A DNA stretch of 64,000 nucleotides from Kibdelosporangium banguiense (GTDB taxonomy: Bacteria; Actinomycetota; Actinomycetes; Mycobacteriales; Pseudonocardiaceae): assembly GCF_017876405.1 (NCBI RefSeq), contig NZ_JAGINW010000001.1, positions 8,569,203 through 8,633,202 of the forward strand, in the 5' to 3' direction. Of the stretch, positions 47,816 to 56,106 are shown one piece after another (within the stretch, counting starts at the first letter, position 1; each line of letters starts with the position of its first letter). The notes beneath the pieces were generated by a model. The model did no database searches. It was not told the DNA's origin and was given only the letters and a program-made list of their open reading frames with translations. The position numbers and the translations under genes are program-made.

Positions 47816-49588
47816 TTACAGGGCGCGCATGCCGGTGAGCCGGCGTTCGGGTGGTTGGCCGTGGGTGGTGAAGAGTTGTTCGGCGCGGGTGGCGTCGCCG
47901 ATGAGCAGGAGGGTGCGGGCGAGGGTGTCGAGCAGGCCGGGGCGGTGGCGGTGTTCGGTGAACAGGGGGCAGTGTGTGGTGATGTCGGCGAGCATCTGTT
48001 CGTAGGCTTGGGGGCGGCCGCAGAGCATGGTGATCGCGTTGCCGATGGTGTTGCCGTAGGTGATGGCGGAGTCGTTGCCGGTCGACCAGGTGGGTCGGGT
48101 GTCGGCGAGCAGGGTTTGGGCTTCCTGCCAGCGGTCGGTGAAGCAGAGGGCGAAGGCGCGGCCGATGATCTGGTCGGCTTCGTCGCCCAGGAGCATGCGC
48201 CAGCGGTGGTCGGCGATTTCGTGGAGGGTGCGGTGGTCGCCGATGGCGCCGAGGCCGATCATGCGGATGATCTGGGCTTCTTGGAGGGCTTCGGCTGGTA
48301 GTTGGTCGGCGTAGCAGGTGACGACGGTGTTGACGGTGTCGACCGCGGAGCGGAAGTCGCTGTGGTAGCCGCAGGTGACGGCGTGCATGAACAGTGCGGT
48401 GGCGCGTTGCTGGGGTTCGGTGAGGCGGGCGGCGGCGGCTTCGAGCCAGCGTTTGGCGAAGTATTCGTCGTCGACGACGGTGGCGGTGCCGTGGGTGAGC
48501 AGGGTGGTGCCGGCTTGGTCGTTGTCGACGAGTTTGCCGGCGTTGACGAGTTGTTCGGGTAGGAAGCGGGGGTCGTCGCAGGTGGCGGTGCCGTCTTCGA
48601 GGGCGAGGACGGCCAGGCGGGCCAGTTCGTGGCGTTCGTAGGGGCCGAGGCAGGCGGTGAGACAGGTGGCCAGCAGCGGGGTGCGGAATCGCCAGGGTCT
48701 GCTGTGCAGGAGTTCGTCGGCTTCCAGGCCGGTGAGGATGTGTTCGACGTCGGTTTCGGGGATGCCGACGGCGGTGGCGATGAGTGGGATGGAGTGGTGT
48801 TCGAGGGGGTGCAGGACGGCGAGGGCTTTGATGACGGGCCAGGTGGGGGTGCCGAGGGCGCGCAGGGCGTCGAAGCCGGGGTGTTGTGGTGTGGGGGTGG
48901 GTGGCTGGTTGGTGGGGACGAGGTAGGCGTTGCGGTCGACGATGCGGAGGCTGCCTGCGCGGCGGTAGCCGTCGATGGCCAGTCGCACGATGGCGGGGAT
49001 GCCGTTGCTGCCGTGGTAGAGGGTGTCGGTCATGTCCTGGACGGGTTTGGCGTGCAGGAGGTCGGTGAGCATGAGGGTGACGTCGGCTGCGTTCAGTGGG
49101 CGCAGGCGGATGAGTTCGACGGAGTCGAGTGGGGGCAGGGTGCGGGTGGTTGTGGTGTGGTGGGCGCAGACGAAGGTGATGTTGCCGCCTGCGGGGACGT
49201 TGCCCAGGGCGCGCAGGGATTCGGGGTCGGCCCATTGCAGGTCGTCGAGGAAGATCACGAGGGGGTCTTGGCGGCGGTGTCTTTCCCGGACGGCGGCGGT
49301 GAGGCCGGGTGCGTCGAGTTCGTCGGCGATGCGGGTGGCCAGGGCGAGGGGTTTGTCGCGTTCGGTGGGATGGATGGGGATGGTGAGGGTGGCGGTGTGT
49401 TGTGCGGTGATCTGGTCGCGGGCGCGGTCGAGGACGCTGCTGCGGCCGACGCCTGCTGGTCCGGTGAGGATCACGAGGGGGCGTGCGGCGGTGGTGGCGG
49501 CGCGTACGACGTAGGCGATGGCGTCGTCGCGGCCGGCGAGGCGGGGTTTGGGTTCGCCGGCTTCGGTGGCCGGCATTGTGTTGATCAT
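47816..49588 (-). CDS. N-terminal half of a broken LAL regulator (ATPase part)
   Basis: A 590-residue frame ending at an in-frame TAA. ATG 49588 follows GGGGAG and fits the usual LAL start (RLAGRDDAIAYVV). The ATPase region has Walker A GPAGVGRSS (43-51), where the essential Lys is Arg, and Walker B LVIFLDDLQWAD (~107-118). A helical scaffold follows to LTGMRAL at the stop. Together with 46928-47722 it is one LuxR-LAL gene cut by a nonsense codon (47816-47818); the flanking residues L and AAAAGNWDDAL fit with one codon replaced. The altered Walker A suggests ATPase activity was already lost, or that this subgroup works without it. Confidence 0.65.
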   Translation of the reverse strand: MINTMPATEAGEPKPRLAGRDDAIAYVVRAATTAARPLVILTGPAGVGRSSVLDRARDQITAQHTATLTIPIHPTERDKPLALATRIADELDAPGLTAAVRERHRRQDPLVIFLDDLQWADPESLRALGNVPAGGNITFVCAHHTTTTRTLPPLDSVELIRLRPLNAADVTLMLTDLLHAKPVQDMTDTLYHGSNGIPAIVRLAIDGYRRAGSLRIVDRNAYLVPTNQPPTPTPQHPGFDALRALGTPTWPVIKALAVLHPLEHHSIPLIATAVGIPETDVEHILTGLEADELLHSRPWRFRTPLLATCLTACLGPYERHELARLAVLALEDGTATCDDPRFLPEQLVNAGKLVDNDQAGTTLLTHGTATVVDDEYFAKRWLEAAAARLTEPQQRATALFMHAVTCGYHSDFRSAVDTVNTVVTCYADQLPAEALQEAQIIRMIGLGAIGDHRTLHEIADHRWRMLLGDEADQIIGRAFALCFTDRWQEAQTLLADTRPTWSTGNDSAITYGNTIGNAITMLCGRPQAYEQMLADITTHCPLFTEHRHRPGLLDTLARTLLLIGDATRAEQLFTTHGQPPERRLTGMRAL

Positions 49589-49874
49589 CCCCGCTCCCCT
49601 ATTCGGTCTCAGCGGGAACGCCGCTGCGTAGTTCGTACTGTCCGGGCTGGTGGGGTGTTCCGCTGGGGAACGGCTGGACGTTGGCACGTTCTTGCCGGTC
49701 CCGTGACACATGGCGCAGTGCGGCGGGGCGCGTCCGCTCCGGCCGCCTCGTCAAGCCATGGTCGTGACTCACGGTCCGCCTCGTCCTCCGCCTGTCCTAT
49801 CAGGGCAGACTACGACGGGAGCCGGTTGTACGGCGTGTCATGCGGGACAAGGCGCTGGACTAGGGTTGTGGTCA

Positions 49875-50396
49875 ATGGACAGCACAGCTTCCCGCCCGCT
49901 TGTCACCAGGCTCCCGGTGGTGTTCGCCGTGGCCGTGTTCGTCGTCTTGCTGGATCAGGGGACGAAGTTCTGGGCCGTGTCGGCGTTGACCGGGCAGGCT
50001 CCGGTGCCGGTTTTCGGCGATTTCCTGCAGTTTCGGCTGCTCTACAACTCCGGTGCGGCGTTCTCGATCGGTGCCGGGTCGACGTGGATCTTCACGATCA
50101 TCACCGCGGTGGCGGTGGGTGTGCTGGTGAAGTTCGCGATGCAGCCGTCGTCGCGGGTTCAGGCGGTGGCGTTGTCGTTGTTGCTGGGTGGCGCGGTGAC
50201 GCACCTGTTGGATCGGTTGTTCCGGGATCCGGGTTTCGCGCGTGGGCACGTGGTGGACTTCATCGACTACAACGGCTGGTTCGTGGGCAATGTCGCGGAC
50301 ATCGTGTTGTTCTGCGGTGCGGTGTTGTTGCTGGTACCGGCGTTGTTCGCCAGTACCAGCAACAACAACAGGGAGCAGTCAGCCCCGGACAGCTGA
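49875..50396 (+). CDS. lspA: Lipoprotein signal peptidase II (divergent LspA)
   Basis: A 173-residue membrane aspartyl peptidase with four helices, which removes signal peptides from diacylated prolipoproteins. ATG 49875 opens helix 1 (LPVVFAVAVFVVLLDQGTKF, with the conserved DQ-TK pattern). The NSGAAFSIG motif and both catalytic aspartates (LLDRL and NVADI) are present. The normally conserved Gly-Asn before the first catalytic Asp (GG-x-GN-xx-DR) is Thr-His here (GGAVTHLLDR), and the usual FPxFN is WFVGN. It may be a second, specialised LspA. Its last 18 bases overlap the convergent oxidoreductase gene. Confidence 0.85.
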   Translation: MDSTASRPLVTRLPVVFAVAVFVVLLDQGTKFWAVSALTGQAPVPVFGDFLQFRLLYNSGAAFSIGAGSTWIFTIITAVAVGVLVKFAMQPSSRVQAVALSLLLGGAVTHLLDRLFRDPGFARGHVVDFIDYNGWFVGNVADIVLFCGAVLLLVPALFASTSNNNREQSAPDS

Positions 50397-51272
50397 GTAC
50401 ACCTGGCCCGCGATGTCGAGTGCTTCGGCGTGGTGGCGGTAGAAGTTGACGTCGAGGTAGGCGTGGTTGATCCCGGCCTTCTCGCGGGCGAGTTCGATCC
50501 CGTCGATGATGTTCTGCACGGTGGTGCCGGGGCGTGGGTTGACGCGCAGCAGTGTGTCGAGGGTGTCGGGGTCGCGGCCGGCTTTCTCGGCTTCGGTGCG
50601 GATCGCGGTGATCCCGGCGGTGAGGAAGGCGGGGTCGAAGTCGGCGCTGGGCACCATCATGGGCATCCAGCCGTCGGCGCGGCGGCCGGCGCGGGCGAAG
50701 GACGCGGGGGCGAACGCGGCCAGGTAGACCGGTGGGCGTGGGCGCTGTACAGGTTTGAGTTCGACGTAGGTGGGCGGGATCGTCCAGTGTTCGCCCTGGT
50801 GCTGTACGGGGTTGGTGGTCCAGTAGGCGTCGAGGATGTCGAGGCATTCCTCCAGGCGGGCGCCGCGTTGTTTCATCGGGACGCCGACGGAGGCGTATTC
50901 CTCGGGTGACCAGCCGGTGCCGAAGCCGGTGATCAGGCGGCCGCCGGTGATGATGTCGGCGGTGGTGAGGAAACGGGCCAGCAGGATCGGTGGGTACCAG
51001 GGTGCGATGAGGACGTTGGTGCCGATGGTGACGCGTTGGGTGACGGTGCCGACGGCGGCGACGAGGGCCAGCGGGTCGAGTACGGAGTGGAATGCTTCGG
51101 GGATTTCGTCGGTGCCGGCGTAGCCGACGGTCGGGTTGACCGGGGCGAGGACGCGGTCGGAGACCCAGAGGCTGTCCGCGCCGAGTTCTTCGATGGCCTT
51201 GGCGTAGGCGGGAAGCTGGTCGTAGTGGTGTGCGTGGGCGCCTACCTGAGGCAAGCTGAAGCCAATTCGCAT
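50379..51272 (-). CDS. LLM-class F420-dependent oxidoreductase
   Basis: A 297-residue luciferase-like (beta/alpha)8-barrel protein starting at ATG 51272 (MRIGFSLPQVGAHA); ATG 51284 is in frame. Typical features are LWVSDRVLAP, TIGTNVLIAPWYPPILLARF, RLITGFGTGWSPEEYASVGV and YLAAFAPASFARAGRRADGW, the pattern of F420-dependent reductases of actinobacteria. Substrate unknown. It is divergent from the MFS transporter gene with only 33 bases between the start codons. Confidence 0.88.
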   Translation of the reverse strand: MRIGFSLPQVGAHAHHYDQLPAYAKAIEELGADSLWVSDRVLAPVNPTVGYAGTDEIPEAFHSVLDPLALVAAVGTVTQRVTIGTNVLIAPWYPPILLARFLTTADIITGGRLITGFGTGWSPEEYASVGVPMKQRGARLEECLDILDAYWTTNPVQHQGEHWTIPPTYVELKPVQRPRPPVYLAAFAPASFARAGRRADGWMPMMVPSADFDPAFLTAGITAIRTEAEKAGRDPDTLDTLLRVNPRPGTTVQNIIDGIELAREKAGINHAYLDVNFYRHHAEALDIAGQVYSAVRG

Positions 51273-51305
51273 ACCCGCGAACATACTGGATGAGAACTCT
51301 TAGGT

Positions 51306-52517
51306 GTGGAGGGAATCATCGGCAACCGTCGGGGTGTCTCGATCGCGCTGATCGTCTTGTGCCAGAGCTCGCAGGCCCTCGTCACCGGCGGCATCGCGTT
51401 GTTCCTGCCGTTGATCCGCCATGACCTGGGGCTGAGCTTCGCCCAGGGCGGCACGCTGGCGGCGGCGTCCACGTTCACCTACGCGTTGATGCAGATCCCG
51501 GTCGGTGTGCTGGCCGACCGGGTGGACACCAAGAAGATGTTCCTCGTCGGCCTGCTCGGGGTGAACATCCTGGCCTGTGGGTTCGCGGTGATCGACTCCT
51601 ACGGGTGGCTGGTGGTCAACCAGGCGGTCAGTGGCGTGCTGCGTTCGATGGCGTTCGCGCCCGGGCTGATCCTGATCGGCCGCCAGTTCCCCACCGACAA
51701 GCAGGCCACGGCGATGGGCCTGTACGTGGCGGGCGGGTTTTCCTCGAGCATCGTGCTGAATCTCGTCGGTCCGCTGCTGGTGGGGCCGCTGGGCTGGCAG
51801 GGTGTGTTCCTGGTGTGCGCGGGCCTGGGTGTGGTCACGCTCGCGTTGTATTGGCTGGTCGGCAACAGCGGCACGGATGCCGTGGCCCGCAGGCAGCCGC
51901 CGCTGCGGGAGTTGCCGAGGCTGATCAGGCATCCGGTGGTGGCGGTGACCGCGGTGATCCAGTTCGTGCGGCTGGCCGCGACGCACGGCGTGATCATGTG
52001 GTTGCCGACGTTCGTGGTGGTGCAGAAGGGCTATTCGATCCAGACCGCGGGGTTCCTGGTCGCGCTGGGGGCCGCGCTCACCGCTCCGTCCAACATCATG
52101 GGCGGCTACCTGGCCGACAAGACCGGGCGGCCGCAGGCGGTGGTGGGTGTCTCGCTGGCGGTCATCGCGGCGTCGCTGGTCGGGCTGGTGCTGGTGGACT
52201 CGCTGGTGCTGCTGATCGTCATGGTCGCGGTCAACTCGGTGGTCATCCAGCTGTACTTCGGGCCGTTGTTCGCCATCCCGATCCAGTATCTCGGCCGCTC
52301 GGTGGCCGGGGCACTGAGCGGGTTCGGCAACTTCTGGGCCAACCTCGGCGGGTTCACCGCGGTCTGGGCGCTGGGCGGGCTCAAGGACGCCACGGGCACG
52401 TTCACTGCGGGATTCCTGCTGCTGGCCGGGTTGTGCGTGGTCGGGATCGGTGCGGTGCTGGTGCTGCGGAGGATCCCGCTGCCTGATCAGCTGCCGGCCA
52501 GTACACCCAGCAAGTGA
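51306..52517 (+). CDS. Major facilitator superfamily transporter
   Basis: A 403-residue MFS transporter with twelve predicted helices from GTG 51306. The cytoplasmic loop 2-3 motif appears as GVLADRVDTKKMFLVG (~67-82) and its copy in loop 8-9 as GYLADKTGRPQAVVGV. The sequence resembles the nitrate/sialate/glucarate-like branch but not closely enough to name a substrate. It runs toward the amino-sugar operon and overlaps its aldolase gene by 31 bases tail to tail; transport of an amino sugar is possible but unsupported beyond position. Confidence 0.85.
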   Translation: MEGIIGNRRGVSIALIVLCQSSQALVTGGIALFLPLIRHDLGLSFAQGGTLAAASTFTYALMQIPVGVLADRVDTKKMFLVGLLGVNILACGFAVIDSYGWLVVNQAVSGVLRSMAFAPGLILIGRQFPTDKQATAMGLYVAGGFSSSIVLNLVGPLLVGPLGWQGVFLVCAGLGVVTLALYWLVGNSGTDAVARRQPPLRELPRLIRHPVVAVTAVIQFVRLAATHGVIMWLPTFVVVQKGYSIQTAGFLVALGAALTAPSNIMGGYLADKTGRPQAVVGVSLAVIAASLVGLVLVDSLVLLIVMVAVNSVVIQLYFGPLFAIPIQYLGRSVAGALSGFGNFWANLGGFTAVWALGGLKDATGTFTAGFLLLAGLCVVGIGAVLVLRRIPLPDQLPASTPSK

Positions 52518-53314
52518 GCCACGGTGTGTGCGATCGCGTCGCGGGCGGGGGCGAGGTACTTGCGGGGGTCGGACACGCTCAGGTCCGCGGCCTGGATGCG
52601 GCCGGTGAACGCCACGTTCAAGGCCGTCCCGATGTTGATCTTCACCATGCCGTGCCGGACCGCGTCACGCAGTTGCTCGTCCGGCACGCCTGAGGATCCG
52701 TGCAGGACAAGCGGCACCGGCACGGCGTCACGCAACCGCGCGATCAGGTCGTGATCGAGCGCTGCGGTGCGTGTGGTCATGGCGTGGGAGCTGCCGACGG
52801 CGACCGCCAGCGCGTCCACGCCTGTCGCCTCGACGAACTTCACCGCTTCGCCCGGGTCAGTGCGGACGCCGGGGGCGTGTGCACCGTCCTTGCCGCCGAC
52901 CTCGCCGAGTTCGGCCTCGATCCACAGGCCTTGGCCGTGCGCCCAGTCCGCGGCCTTGCGCGTGGCCGCCACGTTCTCGGCGTACGGCAGGCGGGAGGCG
53001 TCGTACATGACGGAGGCGAACCCGGCGTCCGCGGCTTGACGCAGCAGGGTGTCGTCCTCGACGTGGTCGAGGTGCAGCGCGACCGGCACGGACGCCTCGG
53101 CAGCCACCGCGGCGGTCGCGGCGGCGATGGGCATCAGCCGGCCGCCGTGGAAGCGCACGCAGTTCTGGCTGATCTGCAGCAACACCGGTTTGCCGACGCT
53201 CTCCGCGCCGGCGATGACGCCCTCGGCGTGTTCCAGGGTGATCACGTTGAACGCGCCGACCCCGGCTGAGGCCCGCACAGCCTGGTCGATGATCTCCGAT
53301 GTCGGCACAAGCAC
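52487..53314 (-). CDS. Class II ketose-bisphosphate aldolase (GatY/KbaY-like)
   Basis: A 275-residue zinc aldolase. Zinc ligands are in VALHLDHVEDD (His ~83), EAELGEVGGKDG (Glu) and LVLHGSSGVPDE (His ~205); the GSSHAM loop (~176) binds phosphate. Family members cleave tagatose-1,6- or fructose-1,6-bisphosphate to dihydroxyacetone phosphate and glyceraldehyde-3-phosphate. It is the last gene of a leftward operon with a PfkB kinase three bases upstream, a ROK kinase and a SIS isomerase, the usual end of a galactosamine/tagatose-6-phosphate type route. The exact stereochemical substrate cannot be read from sequence. Confidence 0.9.
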   Translation of the reverse strand: MLVPTSEIIDQAVRASAGVGAFNVITLEHAEGVIAGAESVGKPVLLQISQNCVRFHGGRLMPIAAATAAVAAEASVPVALHLDHVEDDTLLRQAADAGFASVMYDASRLPYAENVAATRKAADWAHGQGLWIEAELGEVGGKDGAHAPGVRTDPGEAVKFVEATGVDALAVAVGSSHAMTTRTAALDHDLIARLRDAVPVPLVLHGSSGVPDEQLRDAVRHGMVKINIGTALNVAFTGRIQAADLSVSDPRKYLAPARDAIAHTVAHLLGVLAGS

Positions 53315-53317
53315 TGT

Positions 53318-54190
53318 TCAGTCCTTCACTACGGTGACGAGGTCGGTGAATTCGCGGTACATCGCTGCGTCGAACGCGCCCGCGACCGGCACGGCCACCG
53401 CGGCTGCCGACAACGCCACGGCGTCGGCGAGTATCTGTGGCCAGGACCGTCCTCGCGCGAGTCCCACGGCCAGCGCGGCGGTGAACGCGTCCCCGGCTCC
53501 CGTCGGGTTCCCGGTCACCGCGCGTGGCGGCCGGGAACGCCAGACACCGTCGGCCGTCGACAGCACAGCACCGTCCGAACCGAGCGTTGCTGCGACGTTC
53601 ACGCCCAGTTCAGCGGCAAGATCGGCTGGGTGGCCGGATTCCCGGCCGAGCAGTCCGGCGAGTTCGTCCTGGTTGGGTTTGATCAACGTCGGCCCCGCGG
53701 CGATCCCGTGCCGCAGGCAGTCACCTTCCGCGTCCAGGATCACCGGCGCCGGGCAGCGCGTGATCAGCTGGGCGTAGGCATCAGGCGCGACGCCTGGCAG
53801 GCGCCCGGAGAGCACCACGACATCCGCGTCCGCCGCGAGCCGGTCGAACTCGCTCAGCAGTGCCGTCCACTCCCCTGCGCTGATCACCGGTCCCGGCTCG
53901 TTGAACAGCGTCGCCTCGGCCCCGGCCAGCACCGCCACCGTGCGGCGGCTTTCCGCGGCGATCGGCACGAATCCCGGCAGCAGCGCACGCAACTGCGGCC
54001 CGGCGAACCCGGTGGCCACCACCTGCTCACCGAGCTGCGTGAGTACGTCGGCGACGTTGACGCCCTTGCCGCCTGGGCGCGTGTGCACATCCTCGACGCG
54101 GTGCGTGCCGCCGGGCCGCAACGCGTCCACTCGATAGGTCACGTCCAGCGCCGCGTTCAACGTGACAGTCAGGATCACGACGACCGCCAT
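53318..54190 (-). CDS. PfkB-family hexose-phosphate kinase (1-phosphofructokinase/tagatose-6-phosphate kinase type)
   Basis: A 290-residue ribokinase-fold kinase. ATG 54190 overlaps the ROK gene by 16 bases and gives the usual VILTVTLNAALDVTYRVD start. The PfkB signatures are RPGGKGVNVADVLTQLG (~37-53) and the catalytic-site pattern VTGNPTGAGDAFTAALAVGL (~239-258) with the Asp base in GAGD. It would phosphorylate a keto-hexose phosphate to the bisphosphate that the next gene's aldolase splits. Longer readings upstream belong to the ROK gene in another frame. Confidence 0.9.
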   Translation of the reverse strand: MAVVVILTVTLNAALDVTYRVDALRPGGTHRVEDVHTRPGGKGVNVADVLTQLGEQVVATGFAGPQLRALLPGFVPIAAESRRTVAVLAGAEATLFNEPGPVISAGEWTALLSEFDRLAADADVVVLSGRLPGVAPDAYAQLITRCPAPVILDAEGDCLRHGIAAGPTLIKPNQDELAGLLGRESGHPADLAAELGVNVAATLGSDGAVLSTADGVWRSRPPRAVTGNPTGAGDAFTAALAVGLARGRSWPQILADAVALSAAAVAVPVAGAFDAAMYREFTDLVTVVKD

Positions 54191-55068
54191 GCCGAGATCG
54201 CCGCGCCCAGCCGCCCCGCCGAAGCACCCAGCGCGGCCTTCACCACCGGCGGCGGCACACGCCACGACACCCTCGCCGCCAGCTCCGCGCGCACCGGGGC
54301 CAGCAGCGTCTCGCCGGCCTCCGCCAGCCCGCCGCCGATCACGATCAACGCCGGGTCCAGCAGCATCGTGTACGTCGTGAGCGCGAACCCCAGGGCGTGC
54401 ACCGCGTCGGCGAACACCCGCTGCGCGTCGGGATCGTGCCCGGCGCGCGCCACCACTTCCGCCGCTGTCACGCCGGGCTGCCCGTACCTGCGTACCAGCG
54501 CCGCCGCGGAGGCGTACGTCTCCAGACAGCCACGCTGCCCGCACGCGCACGGCTCATCACCGACCGGCCCCGTATTAATCGGTACCGGCGCGTGCCCGAT
54601 CTCCCCTGCCATCCCGTCCGCGCCACGATACGGCGCGCCACCGACAAAAACGGTGCCCGCGATCCCGGTCCCGATCGGCAGGAACAGGAAGTCCGCCACA
54701 TCCCGGGCCGCCCCGAATTCACGCTCGGCCAGCGCACCGGCCCGCACGTCGTGCACCAGCGTGACCGGCAGGCCGAGCCGTTGGCTCGCGATCCGGCGCA
54801 GCGGCAGGTCGCGCCAGCCCAGGTTGGTCGAATACCGCGCGATGCCGCGCTGCTCGTCCACGATGCCCGGCACGGCCAGCCCGACCGCATCCGGTGCGCC
54901 CGCGGCGGCGGCCAGATCCGCGGCGAACCGCAGGATGCCCTCGACGGTGTCCGGCTGAGGAAGGGTCGGCCGCTGCTCGACGGCCCTGGCGGTGCCGTCG
55001 CGATCAACGACCGCGCCCTTCATCAGCGTCCCGCCGACATCCAACGCCACGGTCGGTCCAGCGGTCAT
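54175..55068 (-). CDS. ROK-family sugar kinase
   Basis: A 297-residue ROK (repressor, ORF, kinase) protein without a DNA-binding domain, so an enzyme rather than a repressor. The ATP motif is ALDVGGTLMKGAVVD (~8-22). The catalytic Asp is in LVHDVRAGALAE (~105), and the zinc-binding motif has its His in GEIGHAPV and its cysteines in CACGQRGCLETYAS. ATG 55068 overlaps the SIS gene stop by four bases. In the operon it would phosphorylate an amino sugar or N-acetyl sugar entering the cell, making the 6-phosphate used by the isomerase. Confidence 0.9.
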   Translation of the reverse strand: MTAGPTVALDVGGTLMKGAVVDRDGTARAVEQRPTLPQPDTVEGILRFAADLAAAAGAPDAVGLAVPGIVDEQRGIARYSTNLGWRDLPLRRIASQRLGLPVTLVHDVRAGALAEREFGAARDVADFLFLPIGTGIAGTVFVGGAPYRGADGMAGEIGHAPVPINTGPVGDEPCACGQRGCLETYASAAALVRRYGQPGVTAAEVVARAGHDPDAQRVFADAVHALGFALTTYTMLLDPALIVIGGGLAEAGETLLAPVRAELAARVSWRVPPPVVKAALGASAGRLGAAISAWRSS

Positions 55069-55943
55069 GTCAGGATGACAGACCGCGTGAGATTGCGCGG
55101 CGCGTCCGGGTCCAGTCCACGCCGTACGGCCAGTCCGATCGCCAGCCGCTGCGCGCGCACCAGTTCGGCCAGCGGGTCCAGCAACGACACCTCCAGGTGC
55201 GCGCCGGTCGCGCGGACCTCGTCGATCAGCCCGTGCGGCGCGTCGCCGAACACCCACACCAGCGACGCCACGTCGGCGATCGCGATCGGCCCGTGCCGGT
55301 ATTCCATGCCCAGGTAGGACTCCGACCAGGCCTGCGCGGCCTCGCGGACCTTCAGCGCCGCCTCGTTGGCCAGCCCTGCCGTCCAGCCCGCGCCGAGGAA
55401 CGTGTACTGGCGGAACCCGTTCCAGTCGTTCGGCAGCGGCACGCTCAGCGCACGCTCGGCGTGCTCGGGCAGTGCCGAGACGTCCTCGCCGAGGTGTGCT
55501 CGAAGCAACACCAGCGATGTCGTCGGAAACCGGGTTTGCACAACCGACTGCTCATCGGCGAAGTCCAGCGTGATCACGTCGTCGGTCAGATCCCGCACGG
55601 GACCGGCGCCCACTCCGGTGATCGCGGTCGTCTTCGACCGGGAGCCGACGTCGGTCAGGGCCCGCAGGATCTCTGTCGTGGTGCCCGACCTCGATATCGC
55701 GATCACCCGGTCGTAGCGGCGGCCCGACGGGAACTCCGAGGCCGCCCAGGCGTCCGTTTCCCCCTGTCCAGCCCGTTCCCGCAACGCCGCGTAGGCCTGC
55801 GCGGCGAACCAGGACGTGCCGCACCCGATGACCGCCACGCGCTCACCCGGCGCCGGCAGTCCGGCGGGCCGGTCGGCGGCGAGCTCGATGGCCGTGCGCC
55901 AGCAGCCGGGCTGGCTGGCGATCTCCTGCGACGCGTGACTCAT
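55065..55943 (-). CDS. SIS-domain sugar isomerase/deaminase (AgaS-like)
   Basis: A 292-residue protein with two SIS domains, equal to the isomerase half of GlmS without the glutaminase half. Phosphosugar-binding motifs are VIGCGTSWFAAQ (~34-45) and AISRSGTTTEIL (~83-94). The C-terminal PRNLTRSVILT closely echoes the PRNLAKSVTVE end of GlmS encoded at 61251-63047. Lacking an ammonia source domain, it more likely works in the catabolic direction, converting an aminosugar-6-phosphate to the ketose-6-phosphate with loss of ammonia, as AgaS does. First gene of the operon; its promoter lies in the divergent gap with the DeoR regulator. Confidence 0.88.
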   Translation of the reverse strand: MSHASQEIASQPGCWRTAIELAADRPAGLPAPGERVAVIGCGTSWFAAQAYAALRERAGQGETDAWAASEFPSGRRYDRVIAISRSGTTTEILRALTDVGSRSKTTAITGVGAGPVRDLTDDVITLDFADEQSVVQTRFPTTSLVLLRAHLGEDVSALPEHAERALSVPLPNDWNGFRQYTFLGAGWTAGLANEAALKVREAAQAWSESYLGMEYRHGPIAIADVASLVWVFGDAPHGLIDEVRATGAHLEVSLLDPLAELVRAQRLAIGLAVRRGLDPDAPRNLTRSVILT

Positions 55944-55971
55944 ACGACTCCGATAACCTGTGCTGCGTGAT

Positions 55972-55992
55972 TATGAGCAATTCTGCTTCATA
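55972..55992. promoter_or_regulatory. Candidate DeoR operator in the divergent gap
   Basis: TATGAGCA (55972-55979), ATTC, TGCTTCATA (55984-55992) is an inverted repeat with one extra base in the right arm, located 29 bases before the SIS gene start in the 163-base gap shared with the DeoR gene. A/T-rich for this genome, as DeoR/AgaR sites often are. Confidence 0.5.
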
Positions 55993-56106
55993 GTAGGTCA
56001 GACAGTGCAGTTTCACGCAAGGCTGGGCGTGGTTGTTGGCGTTCGGCGCTGTTTACTGTGACGATCTGCACCGATCGAGTGCCTGCACCGGGCTGGAGGA
56101 ACATTC

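Noticed and set aside
46902..49235. A 777-codon frame rich in Arg, His and Pro
   Set aside because: It is the same-strand shadow of the broken LAL gene; no domain, low-complexity composition.
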